Source of the DNA: Pseudonocardia oceani
GTDB lineage: Bacteria; Actinomycetota; Actinomycetes; Mycobacteriales; Pseudonocardiaceae
Reading direction: 5' to 3'
Assembly: GCF_019263585.2 (NCBI RefSeq)
Contig: NZ_JADQDF010000001.1
Span: 1,736,001 to 1,800,000, forward strand
DNA: 64,000 nucleotides
Position 1 is the stretch's first letter; every line of letters starts with the position of its first letter. A program made the position numbers and the translations under genes. Positions 25,645 to 33,140 of this stretch are shown here, in pieces. The notes below the pieces were generated by a model. It did no database searches, was not told where the DNA came from, and saw only the letters and a program-made list of their open reading frames with translations.

Positions 25645-26931
25645 ATGACGAGCGGGGTCACCACCACACCACCGACGGGGCTCGGGGCGCGGCTGCGCCA
25701 GGTCGGGCCGGGCCTGCTCGCGGCGGCCGCGGGCGTCGGCGCGGGCGACCTGGTCGCCACGATGGTCGCGGGCTCCCGCTACGGCACCGCGCTGCTGTGG
25801 GCCGCGGTGCTCGGCACGGCGCTGAAGCTCGCGCTGGCCGAGGGCGTCGGCCGCTGGCACCTGGCCTCGGGCGCCACCCTGCTCGACGGCTGGCGCCGGA
25901 TCGGCCGCCGGGCCACGGTGTTCTTCGGCGTCTACATCGTCATCTGGGGCTTCGTCTACGGCGCCACCGCGATGTCGGCGGTCGGGCTGCCGCTCAACGC
26001 CCTGTTCGGCGGGCTGTCGGTGCGCTACTGGGCGATGATCGCCGGCGTCGTCGGCCTGGGGCTCGTGTGGGCCCAGCGCTACGCGGTGTTCGAGAAGTTC
26101 ATCACCGTGCTGGTGCTGATCAAGTTCGTCTCGGTCGTGTCCGTGGCCGTGCTGATCCGCCCCGACCTCGGTGCGCTCGCCGGCGGCCTCGTCCCCACCA
26201 TGCCGGACGGCTCGATCGTCTACGTCCTGGGCCTGATCGGCGGTGTCGGCGGCACGATCACGATGGCCGCCTACGGCTACTGGATGATCGCGAAGGGCTG
26301 GCGCGGCACCGGGTGGCTGTCGGTGATGCGCCTGGACAACGCCGTCGGCTACGTCATGACCGGCATCTTCGTCGTCGCGATGCTGGTCATCGGCGCGGAG
26401 ATCCTGCTCGGCCAGGACCTCGCAGCGGGCGACACCGGACTGCTGGTGCTGGGTACCGAGCTCGGGGCGCGCTACGGCGACTGGGCGCGAGTGGTGTTCC
26501 TCGTCGGATTCCTCGCGGTCACCACGACCTCGCTGCTGGGCGTGTGGAACGGCGTCAGCCTGCTGTTCACCGACTGGGTCCGCACGATCCGGCTGCCGCA
26601 CGGGCGCGACGCCGACCCCACCGCCCCCGAGCGGCCCTACGAGGCCGGCGCCGCCGAGCGCAGCGTGCCGTTCCGCGGCTACCTGCTCTGGCTGACGATC
26701 CCGCCGATGGGGCTGCTGTTCTTCGACCAGCCCTTCGCGCTCACGCTGGTCTACGGCGTGCTCGGCGCGGCGTTCATGCCGTTCCTCGGCGGGACGCTCC
26801 TGATCCTGCTCAACGCGAAGCGGTTCGTCCACGACGGGCGCAGCGGCTGGCTGTCCAACGTGCTGGTCGGTGCCGCGGCCGCGCTGTTCGTCGTGCTGCT
26901 GGTGGCCGACCTGGTCAACCGCTTCGGCTGA
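25645..26931 (+). CDS. Nramp-related metal transporter, divergent motif set
   Basis: A 428-residue, 11-helix protein of the Nramp (LeuT-fold) family. The first helix has GPGLLAAAAGVGAGDLVATM, and the sixth GLIGGVGGTITMAAYGYWM. In canonical Nramp proteins these two helices carry DPGN and MPH, which bind Mn/Fe. Here only the Asp of helix 1 (GAGDLV) remains and no Met-Pro-His is present. So metal choice may differ (Mg or another ion), or it may use another solute. It is monocistronic and divergent from the FtsK-like operon. Membership of the superfamily is sure; substrate is not. Confidence 0.8.
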   Translation: MTSGVTTTPPTGLGARLRQVGPGLLAAAAGVGAGDLVATMVAGSRYGTALLWAAVLGTALKLALAEGVGRWHLASGATLLDGWRRIGRRATVFFGVYIVIWGFVYGATAMSAVGLPLNALFGGLSVRYWAMIAGVVGLGLVWAQRYAVFEKFITVLVLIKFVSVVSVAVLIRPDLGALAGGLVPTMPDGSIVYVLGLIGGVGGTITMAAYGYWMIAKGWRGTGWLSVMRLDNAVGYVMTGIFVVAMLVIGAEILLGQDLAAGDTGLLVLGTELGARYGDWARVVFLVGFLAVTTTSLLGVWNGVSLLFTDWVRTIRLPHGRDADPTAPERPYEAGAAERSVPFRGYLLWLTIPPMGLLFFDQPFALTLVYGVLGAAFMPFLGGTLLILLNAKRFVHDGRSGWLSNVLVGAAAALFVVLLVADLVNRFG

Positions 26932-26949
26932 GGCCCCCGACCGGGCTCG

Positions 26950-28470
26950 TCACACGGTGTGCACGGCGACCATCATCGCCATGTCCTCGTGCTCGAGGTT
27001 GTGGCAGTGCAGCACGTAGCGGCCGCGGTACCCCGTGAACCGCACCGCGACGTCGACGACCTCGCCCGGCCGCACGTCCACGGTGTCCTTCCAGCCGGCG
27101 TCGAACGCGCCCGGGCCGCCGCTGCCGCGGCGCAGCACCCGGAACGGGTCGAGGTGCACGTGCACCGGGTGGTGGACGGCGGTCACGAAGCGCCACACCT
27201 CGGTCTGCCCGAGCGGCGTCCCGTACCGCCGCGAGTCGGGGTCGAAGCCCTCCCCGTTGATCGTCCAGCCGCTGTGCCCGCCGGTGTCGCCGCGGAGGAA
27301 GGCGAAGGTGCGCAGCGGCGCCCCGGCCGGCACGGCCACCGGCTCGACGTCGGACAGGCGCTCGGGCACGGCGCTGTCGTCGCGCGCCGTCCGCACCACC
27401 CGGAACGCCATGACGTCGGCGGTGCGGCCCTCGCCGAGCGCGTTCGTCATCCGCACCACGGTGCCGACGGGCACCGCGGAGAGGTCGACGACCACGTCGA
27501 ACCGCTCCCCCGGCGCGACGTCGAGGACGTCGTGGCGCTCCGGTGCCGCGAGCAGCCCGCCGTCGGACCCGATCTGCACGAACGGGATCCCGCCGTCCAG
27601 CACGAGCCGGTAGCGGCGGGCGTTGGAGGCGTTGAGGATCCGCAGCCGGTACCGCGCGGCGTCGGCCTCGTGCACCGGCCAGGGCGCCCCGTTCACCAGC
27701 ACGACGTCACCGAGCACCCCCGCGCTCCACGCGTCCTCGACGCCGGGCAGCCCGCGCATCCCCTGGTCCAGCCCCGGGTAGGCGAACTCGCCGTCGGCGG
27801 TGAAGGAGCGGTCGCACAGCATCAGCGGCAGCTCGCGGTCACCGCGGGGCAGCGGCAGCGCGTCCTCGACGCCGTCGCGCACGAGGTGGAAGCCCGCGAG
27901 GCCGCGGTAGACCGCCGGGGCGGTGAAGTCCATGCGGTGGTCGTGGTACCAGAGCGTGGCCGCGCGCTGCGTCATCGGGTAGCGGTGGTCGCGCTCGCCC
28001 TCGACGACGTCGCCGGTCATCCGGTGGTGCCCCGTCCAGCCCTGCGCGTCGCCGACGGGCAGCAGCAGGTCGAGCGGCCAGCCGTCGTGCTCGGGCGGGG
28101 TGTGGCCGCCGTGCAGGTGCACGACGGTCGGCACCGGGAGCTCGTTGCGGTGGCGCACCACGACCTCGTGGCCGGACCGGCTCTCGATCGTCGGCCCGGG
28201 GAAGATCCCGTCGTAGCCGAGCACCGGCGTGCGGACGCCGGGCAGCACCTCCTGCTCGGCGACCCGCTGGGTGATCAGGTAGCGGCCCGGCGACACCGGC
28301 CGCGCCACCGGCGGCACCGGCAGCGGCACGCCGTAGGGCGCGGGCAGCGGCAGCGCGCTCACGAGCTGCCTCCCGGTGGAACCGGTCGCCGGCCCGCACC
28401 CGGCGAGCGCGGCACCGGCGGCGGCTCCGCCGAGCAGCGCGAGGAAGCGGCGGCGGCCGACCGGGCTCAC
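26950..28470 (-). CDS. Multicopper oxidase (Tat lipoprotein)
   Basis: A 506-residue cupredoxin oxidase. The Tat signal (GRRRFLALLGG) and a lipobox ending at Cys25 (ALAGC) direct it folded to the outer membrane face. Copper motifs are complete: HLHGGH and WYHDHRMD early, HPVHVHLDPF and HCHNLEHEDMAMM at the end, giving the type-1 site plus trinuclear cluster. It is most like CueO/spore-coat/bilirubin-oxidase type enzymes, which oxidise Cu(I), Mn(II) or phenolics. GTG at 28470 gives a GTGA overlap with the membrane protein upstream; an in-frame GTG at 28497 is possible. Expression is probably controlled by the PadR-style operators at 28869 and 28926. Confidence 0.9.
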   Translation of the reverse strand: MSPVGRRRFLALLGGAAAGAALAGCGPATGSTGRQLVSALPLPAPYGVPLPVPPVARPVSPGRYLITQRVAEQEVLPGVRTPVLGYDGIFPGPTIESRSGHEVVVRHRNELPVPTVVHLHGGHTPPEHDGWPLDLLLPVGDAQGWTGHHRMTGDVVEGERDHRYPMTQRAATLWYHDHRMDFTAPAVYRGLAGFHLVRDGVEDALPLPRGDRELPLMLCDRSFTADGEFAYPGLDQGMRGLPGVEDAWSAGVLGDVVLVNGAPWPVHEADAARYRLRILNASNARRYRLVLDGGIPFVQIGSDGGLLAAPERHDVLDVAPGERFDVVVDLSAVPVGTVVRMTNALGEGRTADVMAFRVVRTARDDSAVPERLSDVEPVAVPAGAPLRTFAFLRGDTGGHSGWTINGEGFDPDSRRYGTPLGQTEVWRFVTAVHHPVHVHLDPFRVLRRGSGGPGAFDAGWKDTVDVRPGEVVDVAVRFTGYRGRYVLHCHNLEHEDMAMMVAVHTV

Positions 28471-28853
28471 CGGGACCGCCCCGCCGACGGGCTCCACGCC
28501 CAGACCGCCAGCAGCACCGACGCCGCGACGACCGCGACGCCGAGCGGCACGTGCAGGGCGAGGTCACGGGTGTAACCGACCCAGGCCTGGACGCCGATGG
28601 CCAGGAACAGCACCACCCCGGCCGGGACCACCCACAGCCGCCCGCGCCCGGCGATGGCGTAGAGCAGCGTGAGCACGACGAGCAGGAGCCCGGACACCGC
28701 GAGCAGGTTGCCGACCATCCCGTGCGCGGCGATCGCGTCGATGTCACCCGTGAGGTACCGCCCGGCCAGCACGGGCTGGGCGAGCACGGCCGCCAGGTGC
28801 AGCGTGAGCAGGAGGCGCAGCGGCCACAGGGTGAGCAGCATCGAGGTGTCCAC
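28467..28853 (-). CDS. Four-helix membrane protein with conserved-looking His residues
   Basis: A 128-residue protein with four membrane helices. His residues lie in helix 1 (LLLTLHLAAVLAQPVL), at the start of helix 2 (AIAAHGMVGNLLAVSG) and in helix 4 (TRDLALHVPLGVAVVA). They are positioned as in small heme-b or copper-binding four-helix bundles. It is encoded upstream of, and overlapping, the multicopper oxidase, so it may pass electrons or copper to it; this is inference. The GTG start is apparently leaderless, 7 bases after TAGCGT. Confidence 0.7.
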   Translation of the reverse strand: MDTSMLLTLWPLRLLLTLHLAAVLAQPVLAGRYLTGDIDAIAAHGMVGNLLAVSGLLLVVLTLLYAIAGRGRLWVVPAGVVLFLAIGVQAWVGYTRDLALHVPLGVAVVAASVLLAVWAWSPSAGRSR

Positions 28854-28860
28854 ACCGCAC

Positions 28861-28866
28861 ACGCTA
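28861..28866 (-). promoter_or_regulatory. -10 box (TAGCGT) of the membrane protein-multicopper oxidase operon
   Basis: Read on the minus strand, TAGCGT fits TANNNT and ends 7 bases before the GTG at 28853, so the transcript would start at the start codon. A GGTAG/CTACT inverted repeat lies just upstream, between the expected -35 and -10 positions. Confidence 0.55.
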
Positions 28867-28868
28867 TG

Positions 28869-28883
28869 GGTAGCGGGCCTACT
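28869..28883. promoter_or_regulatory. Putative PadR operator 1 (GGTAG-N5-CTACT)
   Basis: GGTAG (28869-28873) and CTACT (28879-28883) are inverted arms around five bases. The site is repeated in nearly the same form 57 bases away, with shared flanks (GGGTAGC...CCTAC.TGTGA). It is placed to block the minus-strand promoter of the oxidase operon. Confidence 0.55.
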
Positions 28884-28925
28884 TGTGATCGGGGTTTCTC
28901 CCGGATGAGACCCGCACATCCGACG

Positions 28926-28940
28926 GGTAGCTTCCCTACC
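28926..28940. promoter_or_regulatory. Putative PadR operator 2 (GGTAG-N5-CTACC)
   Basis: A perfect inverted repeat with 5-bp arms ending 1 base before the padR-type GTG at 28942. It covers the likely plus-strand -10 box TAGCTT (28928-28933), which suggests negative autoregulation. Confidence 0.6.
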
Positions 28941-28941
28941 T

Positions 28942-29271
28942 GTGAAGCCCGATGCCGTGCGCGGTCACCTCGACGGCCTGATCCTCGCCGTTCTCGAGCG
29001 GGGTCCGCGCCACGGGTACGCCGTGATCGTGGCGCTGCAGACCAGCAGCGGCGGGGCGCTCGACCTGCCCACCGGCACCGTCTACCCCGCCCTGCGGCGC
29101 CTGGAGCGCTCGGGCCGGCTGTCCGGCTCCTGGAGCACGGTCGGTGGGCGCGAGCGCCGCACCTACACGCTCACCCGCGCCGGCCGCCACGCGCTGGCGC
29201 TGCAGCGGGCCGAGTGGGGCGAGTTCCGCGCGGTCGTCGACGCGGTGCTGCGGCCCGGGGAGGCGGGATGA
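28942..29271 (+). CDS. PadR family transcriptional regulator
   Basis: A 109-residue winged-helix regulator. VRGHLDGLILAVLERGPRHGYAVI, LPTGTVYPALRRLERSGRLSG and GGRERRTYTLTRAGRHAL are diagnostic of the PadR DNA-binding domain. A short C-terminal helix makes the dimer; this is the minimal, subfamily-2 type length. The GTG start has almost no leader. The gene overlaps the next membrane protein by 4 bases (ATGA), the usual PadR plus HAAS-protein pair. Operator candidates flank both its own start and the divergent copper-oxidase promoter. Confidence 0.92.
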   Translation: MKPDAVRGHLDGLILAVLERGPRHGYAVIVALQTSSGGALDLPTGTVYPALRRLERSGRLSGSWSTVGGRERRTYTLTRAGRHALALQRAEWGEFRAVVDAVLRPGEAG

Positions 29272-29942
29272 CCGGCGCGCTCCACACCCGCGTGCTCGAC
29301 GCGCACGCCGCGGCGCTCGCCGCCGTCCTGCGAGGCCCGCGCGGGCTGCGGGACGACGTCGTGGCCGAGGTGCGCGACGGGCTGCACGACGCGGCCGCCG
29401 CGCACCGGGCCGCGGGCCTGGGCGACGTCGAGGCGGCGGAGCGCGCCGTCGCCGAGTTCGGGTCGGTCGCCGAGCTCGCCCCGCAGTTCCAGGACGAGCT
29501 CACCACGGCCCAGGCCCGGCGCACCGCGCTCGTCGTGGTGGTCCTGTTCCCGGCGCTGCTGCTGGGCTGGGACCTGCTCTGGGCGGCCGGGGTCGGCTGG
29601 CCCTCGTCGCCCTCGCCGGTGGTGGGGGTGCTCGCGCGCGGCCAGGACGTCGCCAGCGCGGTGATCACCGGAGCGGGCCTGGTCCTGCTCGCGGCCACGC
29701 TGCGGCGCGGGATCCGGCCCCGGCCCCTCGCGGCCGCCACCGCCGCGGTGGCGCTCCTCGGCACGACGGCCTGCGTCGCCACGGCGGTGGTGATGAACCT
29801 GGTCAACGGGCCCGCGACGGCCGCGATGCTGGCGAGCAGCCCGCTCGCGGGCCTCGCGTTCGCGGTGACCGCGGTGCTGGCGGGCACCGTGGCCACCTCG
29901 TCGGTCCGCACCCCGCGCCTGGTGCGGGCCCGCCACTCCTGA
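29268..29942 (+). CDS. HAAS-domain membrane protein (PadR partner)
   Basis: A 224-residue protein. The cytoplasmic N-terminus (about 1-85) has VLRGPRGLRDDVVAEVRDGL and GDVEAAERAVAEFGSVAELAP, which match the HAAS/DUF1700 helical signalling domain. Four membrane helices follow. Such proteins are nearly always encoded after PadR regulators and are thought to transmit membrane signals to them. GGGGAGGCGGG lies before the ATG and overlaps the end of the regulator gene. Confidence 0.78.
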   Translation: MTGALHTRVLDAHAAALAAVLRGPRGLRDDVVAEVRDGLHDAAAAHRAAGLGDVEAAERAVAEFGSVAELAPQFQDELTTAQARRTALVVVVLFPALLLGWDLLWAAGVGWPSSPSPVVGVLARGQDVASAVITGAGLVLLAATLRRGIRPRPLAAATAAVALLGTTACVATAVVMNLVNGPATAAMLASSPLAGLAFAVTAVLAGTVATSSVRTPRLVRARHS

Positions 29943-29969
29943 GGACGGACGGGCCCGACCGGGCAGCGG

Positions 29970-30761
29970 CTAGACCAGCTCCACCACGTCGCCCGTGCGG
30001 ACGGCACCGCCCGCGGCCACCTCCGCGTAGGCCCCCGCGCACGGCAGCACGCCGAACCCGGTGACCTCGACGCGGTTCTGCTCCATCGGCCCGCGCACCG
30101 CGTGCGGGGCGCGGGGCAGGTCGCCGTGCTCCAGCGTCGGCACCGAGCACCGCGGGGTGGGCAGCGTCAGATGCAGGCGCACGTCACCGATCACCAGGTC
30201 GCGGCCCAGCCACGTGTTCTCGACGAACGGGGCGGTGCCCGGCGGCGTCGCGATCACGAGGTTGGGCCGGTACCGCAGCGCCTCGACGCCGAGGTGGTCG
30301 AGCGTGGCCGTGGTGACGAGGTGCAGCGGCGAGTGGTCGACGAACGACCCGCCGGGAGTGCCCTGCGCGATCTCCAGGGTGGCCGCCTCGACCTCGGCCT
30401 CGACGCCGTGCTCCAGCACGTCGAGAGGGTCGGGGCGCTCGACCGTCGCCCCGTCCGGCCGCTGCGCGACCAGGCGCACAGGCCGGCCGAGGAACGCCGA
30501 CAGCTCCCCGTCGGCGTCGGAGCCGACGATCTTCCCGTCGGGGAGCGTGATCCGCACCCCGGCGCCCTCCGGTTCGGCCGAGCACTGCAGCAGCGTGCGC
30601 CACAGGCGCGGGTGCTTGGCCGTGGCCACCCGGCCGGTGACGGCGTCGACCAGCGCGAGCGCGCGGTCGCCGTCGGCCCCGCCGGGGCCCAGCTGCAGCT
30701 CCTCGACGTCGACGCCGAGCATGGACTTCACCGGGTAGCGCCGGAGCGCGAGGATCCGCAC
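29970..30761 (-). CDS. MOSC domain protein (MOSC_N beta-barrel plus MOSC)
   Basis: A 263-residue protein. The N-terminal barrel begins ILALRRYPVKSMLGVDVEEL, with GADGDRALALVD. The MOSC domain has TWLGRDLVIGDVRLHLTLPTPRCSVPT, where the conserved Cys follows a Pro-Arg pair (PRC), and FGVLPCAGAYAEV. MOSC proteins (mARC/YcbX type) bind molybdenum cofactor and reduce N-hydroxylated compounds. Its GTG starts 2 bases after the stop of the ABC substrate-binding protein, so it is the last gene of that operon. No obvious metabolic link between the two is known. Confidence 0.87.
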   Translation of the reverse strand: MRILALRRYPVKSMLGVDVEELQLGPGGADGDRALALVDAVTGRVATAKHPRLWRTLLQCSAEPEGAGVRITLPDGKIVGSDADGELSAFLGRPVRLVAQRPDGATVERPDPLDVLEHGVEAEVEAATLEIAQGTPGGSFVDHSPLHLVTTATLDHLGVEALRYRPNLVIATPPGTAPFVENTWLGRDLVIGDVRLHLTLPTPRCSVPTLEHGDLPRAPHAVRGPMEQNRVEVTGFGVLPCAGAYAEVAAGGAVRTGDVVELV

Positions 30762-30763
30762 GG

Positions 30764-31696
30764 TCAGACGAGGCCCTTCTCGGTCAGCCAGGTCGTCGCG
30801 ATCTGGGCGTCGGTCTGGGTCTGCTCGCCGATGATGACGTTGAGGGCGAGCAGCTCCTCCTGGCTCAGCGCCGCGGAGACGCCGTTGAGGGCCTCCTCCA
30901 CCTGCGGGGTGACCTTGCCGGCGTTGATCAGCGGCACGATGTTCTGCGCGGGGAAGTTGTTCTTCGGGTCCTCGAGCGTCACGAAGTCGTTGGCGGGCAG
31001 CGCCGGGTCGGTCGTGAACAGGTCGGCGCCCTGGATGGTGCCGTCGGCCAGCGCCGCCACGGTCAGCGGGCCGCCGGTGTCGAGCGGGGTGAAGCCCTTG
31101 AACTCGCAGCCGTAGTTCTCGCGCATGCCCTGGATGCCGTAGGAGCGCTCCTGGAACTGCGTCGGCCCGCCGAACTGGATGGTCGGGCAGAGCGGCACGA
31201 CGTCCTCGATGGAGGTCAGGTTGTTGGCCTCGGCGAAGGCGCGCGTGACGGTGAACGCGTCCTTGTTCTCCGCGGCGGCCTGCTCCAGCAGCGCCAGCTC
31301 GGGCGGCAGCGCCGACTGCAGCGCGGCGTAGACCTCCTCGGGCGAGGACTCGGTGGCCTCGGGCACGACGTAGCGCAGCAGGTTGCCGTTGTAGTCCGGG
31401 ACGACGTCGATCGAGCCGTCGAGCAGGGCCGGGTAGTAGGTCTCGCGCGAGCCGATGGCGAAGCGCCGCTCGACGGTGACGCCCTTGGCCTCCAGGGCCT
31501 GCGCGTAGATCTCACCGAGGAGCTGGTTCTCGGGGAACTGCTCGGAGCCCACGCGGATCACGTCGGCGGGCGCGGCGGCCTCGCCGCCACCGGCGAGGGG
31601 GTCGCCGTTCCCTCCGCCACCGCCGCCGCAGGCGGCGAGCAGCAGCATGCCGGCCAGTCCGGCTGCGATCGTGGCACCCAGGCGAGTCGTCTTCAC
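30764..31696 (-). CDS. Osmoprotectant-type ABC transporter substrate-binding lipoprotein
   Basis: A 310-residue OpuAC-family binding protein. The signal ends at a lipobox with Cys23 (LLLAACGGGG), then a Gly/Asn spacer. The mature domain begins VIRVGSEQFPENQLLGEIYA, with SRETYYPALLDGSIDVVPDYNGNLL, the quaternary-amine binding module shared with ProX/OpuBC. It should bind glycine betaine, choline or a related compound outside the membrane and hand it to the two permeases encoded upstream. Confidence 0.9.
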   Translation of the reverse strand: MKTTRLGATIAAGLAGMLLLAACGGGGGGNGDPLAGGGEAAAPADVIRVGSEQFPENQLLGEIYAQALEAKGVTVERRFAIGSRETYYPALLDGSIDVVPDYNGNLLRYVVPEATESSPEEVYAALQSALPPELALLEQAAAENKDAFTVTRAFAEANNLTSIEDVVPLCPTIQFGGPTQFQERSYGIQGMRENYGCEFKGFTPLDTGGPLTVAALADGTIQGADLFTTDPALPANDFVTLEDPKNNFPAQNIVPLINAGKVTPQVEEALNGVSAALSQEELLALNVIIGEQTQTDAQIATTWLTEKGLV

Positions 31697-31700
31697 GGGG

Positions 31701-32471
31701 TCAGCTCCTAGCGAGTTCGGGTTCGGGGGTGGAGCGGGTCGGGGTGGGAGCGGCGGGAGCGGGCTCCGACGGCGGGGCCGCGGCGCGGCGCCCGGTCGAG
31801 GCCGACGTGCGCAGGCCGGGCGAGACCACCAGGCGCTGCACGCCGGCGAGCACGGCCTCCGCGGTGAGGGCGAGCGCGGCGATGAGGAGCGCGCCGGCCG
31901 CCATCTGCGTGTAGTCGCGGACGCCGAGGCCGTCGATCAGGTAGCGGCCGAGGCCGCCGACGCCGACCAGCGCCGCCACCGCGGCGGTGGCGATGACCTG
32001 CAGCGTGGCCGTGCGCAGCCCGCCGATGATGAGCGGCAGCGCGTTGGGGAGCTCGACCTTGGTGAGGATCTCGCGCTCGGTCATGCCCATGCCGCGGGCG
32101 GCGTCGACGGTGGCGCGGTCGACGTTGCGGACACCGGCGTAGGTGCCGCCGAGCAGGGGCGGGATGGCCAGCACGACCAGCGCGATCGTCACCGGGGTGA
32201 GGCTGACTCCGCCGCCGAACGTGACGAGCAGCAGCACGACGCCGATCTCGGGCAGCGAGCGCATCCCGTTGGCCACGCCGACGACGGCGAAGCCGCCGCG
32301 GCCGGTGTGCCCGACGTACGCGCCGATCGGCACGGCGATGAGCACCGCGATGACCAGCGCGACGCCGCTGTACTGGATGTGCTCGAGGATCCGCGTCGGC
32401 ACGCCGGTGGACCCGGTGAGGTTCGACGGGTCGGCGAACCAGGCGAGGACGTCGCTCACGAGGGCGCCCAT
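31701..32471 (-). CDS. Osmoprotectant ABC transporter permease (ProW/OpuBB type)
   Basis: A 256-residue permease with about six helices. The coupling loop is in VDAARGMGMTEREILTKVELPNALPLIIGGLR, the EAA motif that docks on the ATPase. IRSLPEIGV-like and AVAALVGVGGLGRYLIDGLG segments are typical of betaine permeases. The ATG at 32471 shares a base with the previous permease stop (TGATG), which excludes the longer in-frame start. A Pro/Ala-rich cytoplasmic tail of about 35 residues follows the last helix. Confidence 0.88.
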   Translation of the reverse strand: MGALVSDVLAWFADPSNLTGSTGVPTRILEHIQYSGVALVIAVLIAVPIGAYVGHTGRGGFAVVGVANGMRSLPEIGVVLLLVTFGGGVSLTPVTIALVVLAIPPLLGGTYAGVRNVDRATVDAARGMGMTEREILTKVELPNALPLIIGGLRTATLQVIATAAVAALVGVGGLGRYLIDGLGVRDYTQMAAGALLIAALALTAEAVLAGVQRLVVSPGLRTSASTGRRAAAPPSEPAPAAPTPTRSTPEPELARS

Positions 32472-33124
32472 CAGCGCGACCCCCCGGCGCCGACCCACGG
32501 GGTGGCGAGCTTGCCGACCAGCACGAGCAGCGAGTCGAAGATCAGCGCGATGACGAAGATGAGGACCGTCCCGACGAGGATGGAGGTGGACGAGCCGCGC
32601 AGGAAGCCGTCGGTGAGGAAGTAGCCCAGGCCGCCGATGCCGATGAGGGCGCCGACCGCGACGAGGCTGATGTTGGTGACGGTGGCGACCCGCAGCCCCG
32701 AGATGAGGACGGGCAGCGAGAGCGGCAGCTCCACCTGCGCGAACCGCCGCGCGGGCTTGTACCCCATCGCGGTGGCCGCGGCGACGACCATGCCGGGCAC
32801 CGCGGCGAGCGCGTCGGCGACCGAGCGCACGAGCAGCGCCACGGTGTAGACCGACAGCGCGACGACGACGTTGAGCGGGTCGAGGATCTGCGTGCCGAGG
32901 ATGCCGGGCAGCACGATGAACAGCACCAGCGACGGGATCGTGTAGAGCAGCCCCGCGGCCGGCACGAGCACCGCGCGCGCGGCGCGGGACCGGTTGGCCA
33001 GCCAGCCCACCGGCACCGCGACCACGAGCCCGATCAGCACCGGGACCAGCGCCAGCAGGAGGTGCTGCACGATCGCCGGCCCGAGCCGGTCGGCGTTGGC
33101 CGGGATCCAGCTCCAGTCGATCAC
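32471..33124 (-). CDS. Osmoprotectant ABC transporter permease (ProW/OpuBD type)
   Basis: A 217-residue permease with five to six helices. Seen are LLALVPVLIGLVVAVPVGWL, AAGLLYTIPSLVLFIVLPGI (the betaine-permease helix with TIPSL) and the EAA loop in ATAMGYKPARRFAQVELPLS. It pairs with the neighbouring permease to form the membrane channel. The GTG at 33124 lies 16 bases after the ATPase stop; no alternative start is available in this frame. Confidence 0.88.
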   Translation of the reverse strand: MIDWSWIPANADRLGPAIVQHLLLALVPVLIGLVVAVPVGWLANRSRAARAVLVPAAGLLYTIPSLVLFIVLPGILGTQILDPLNVVVALSVYTVALLVRSVADALAAVPGMVVAAATAMGYKPARRFAQVELPLSLPVLISGLRVATVTNISLVAVGALIGIGGLGYFLTDGFLRGSSTSILVGTVLIFVIALIFDSLLVLVGKLATPWVGAGGSR

Positions 33125-33140
33125 GGAACGATCCGGGCGC

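Noticed and set aside
22466-25648. A 1060-codon plus-strand frame opposite the FtsK-like gene
   Set aside because: Low-complexity Arg/Gln/His/Val composition with no known domain; the FtsK-like protein on the other strand has clear motifs and ribosome sites.
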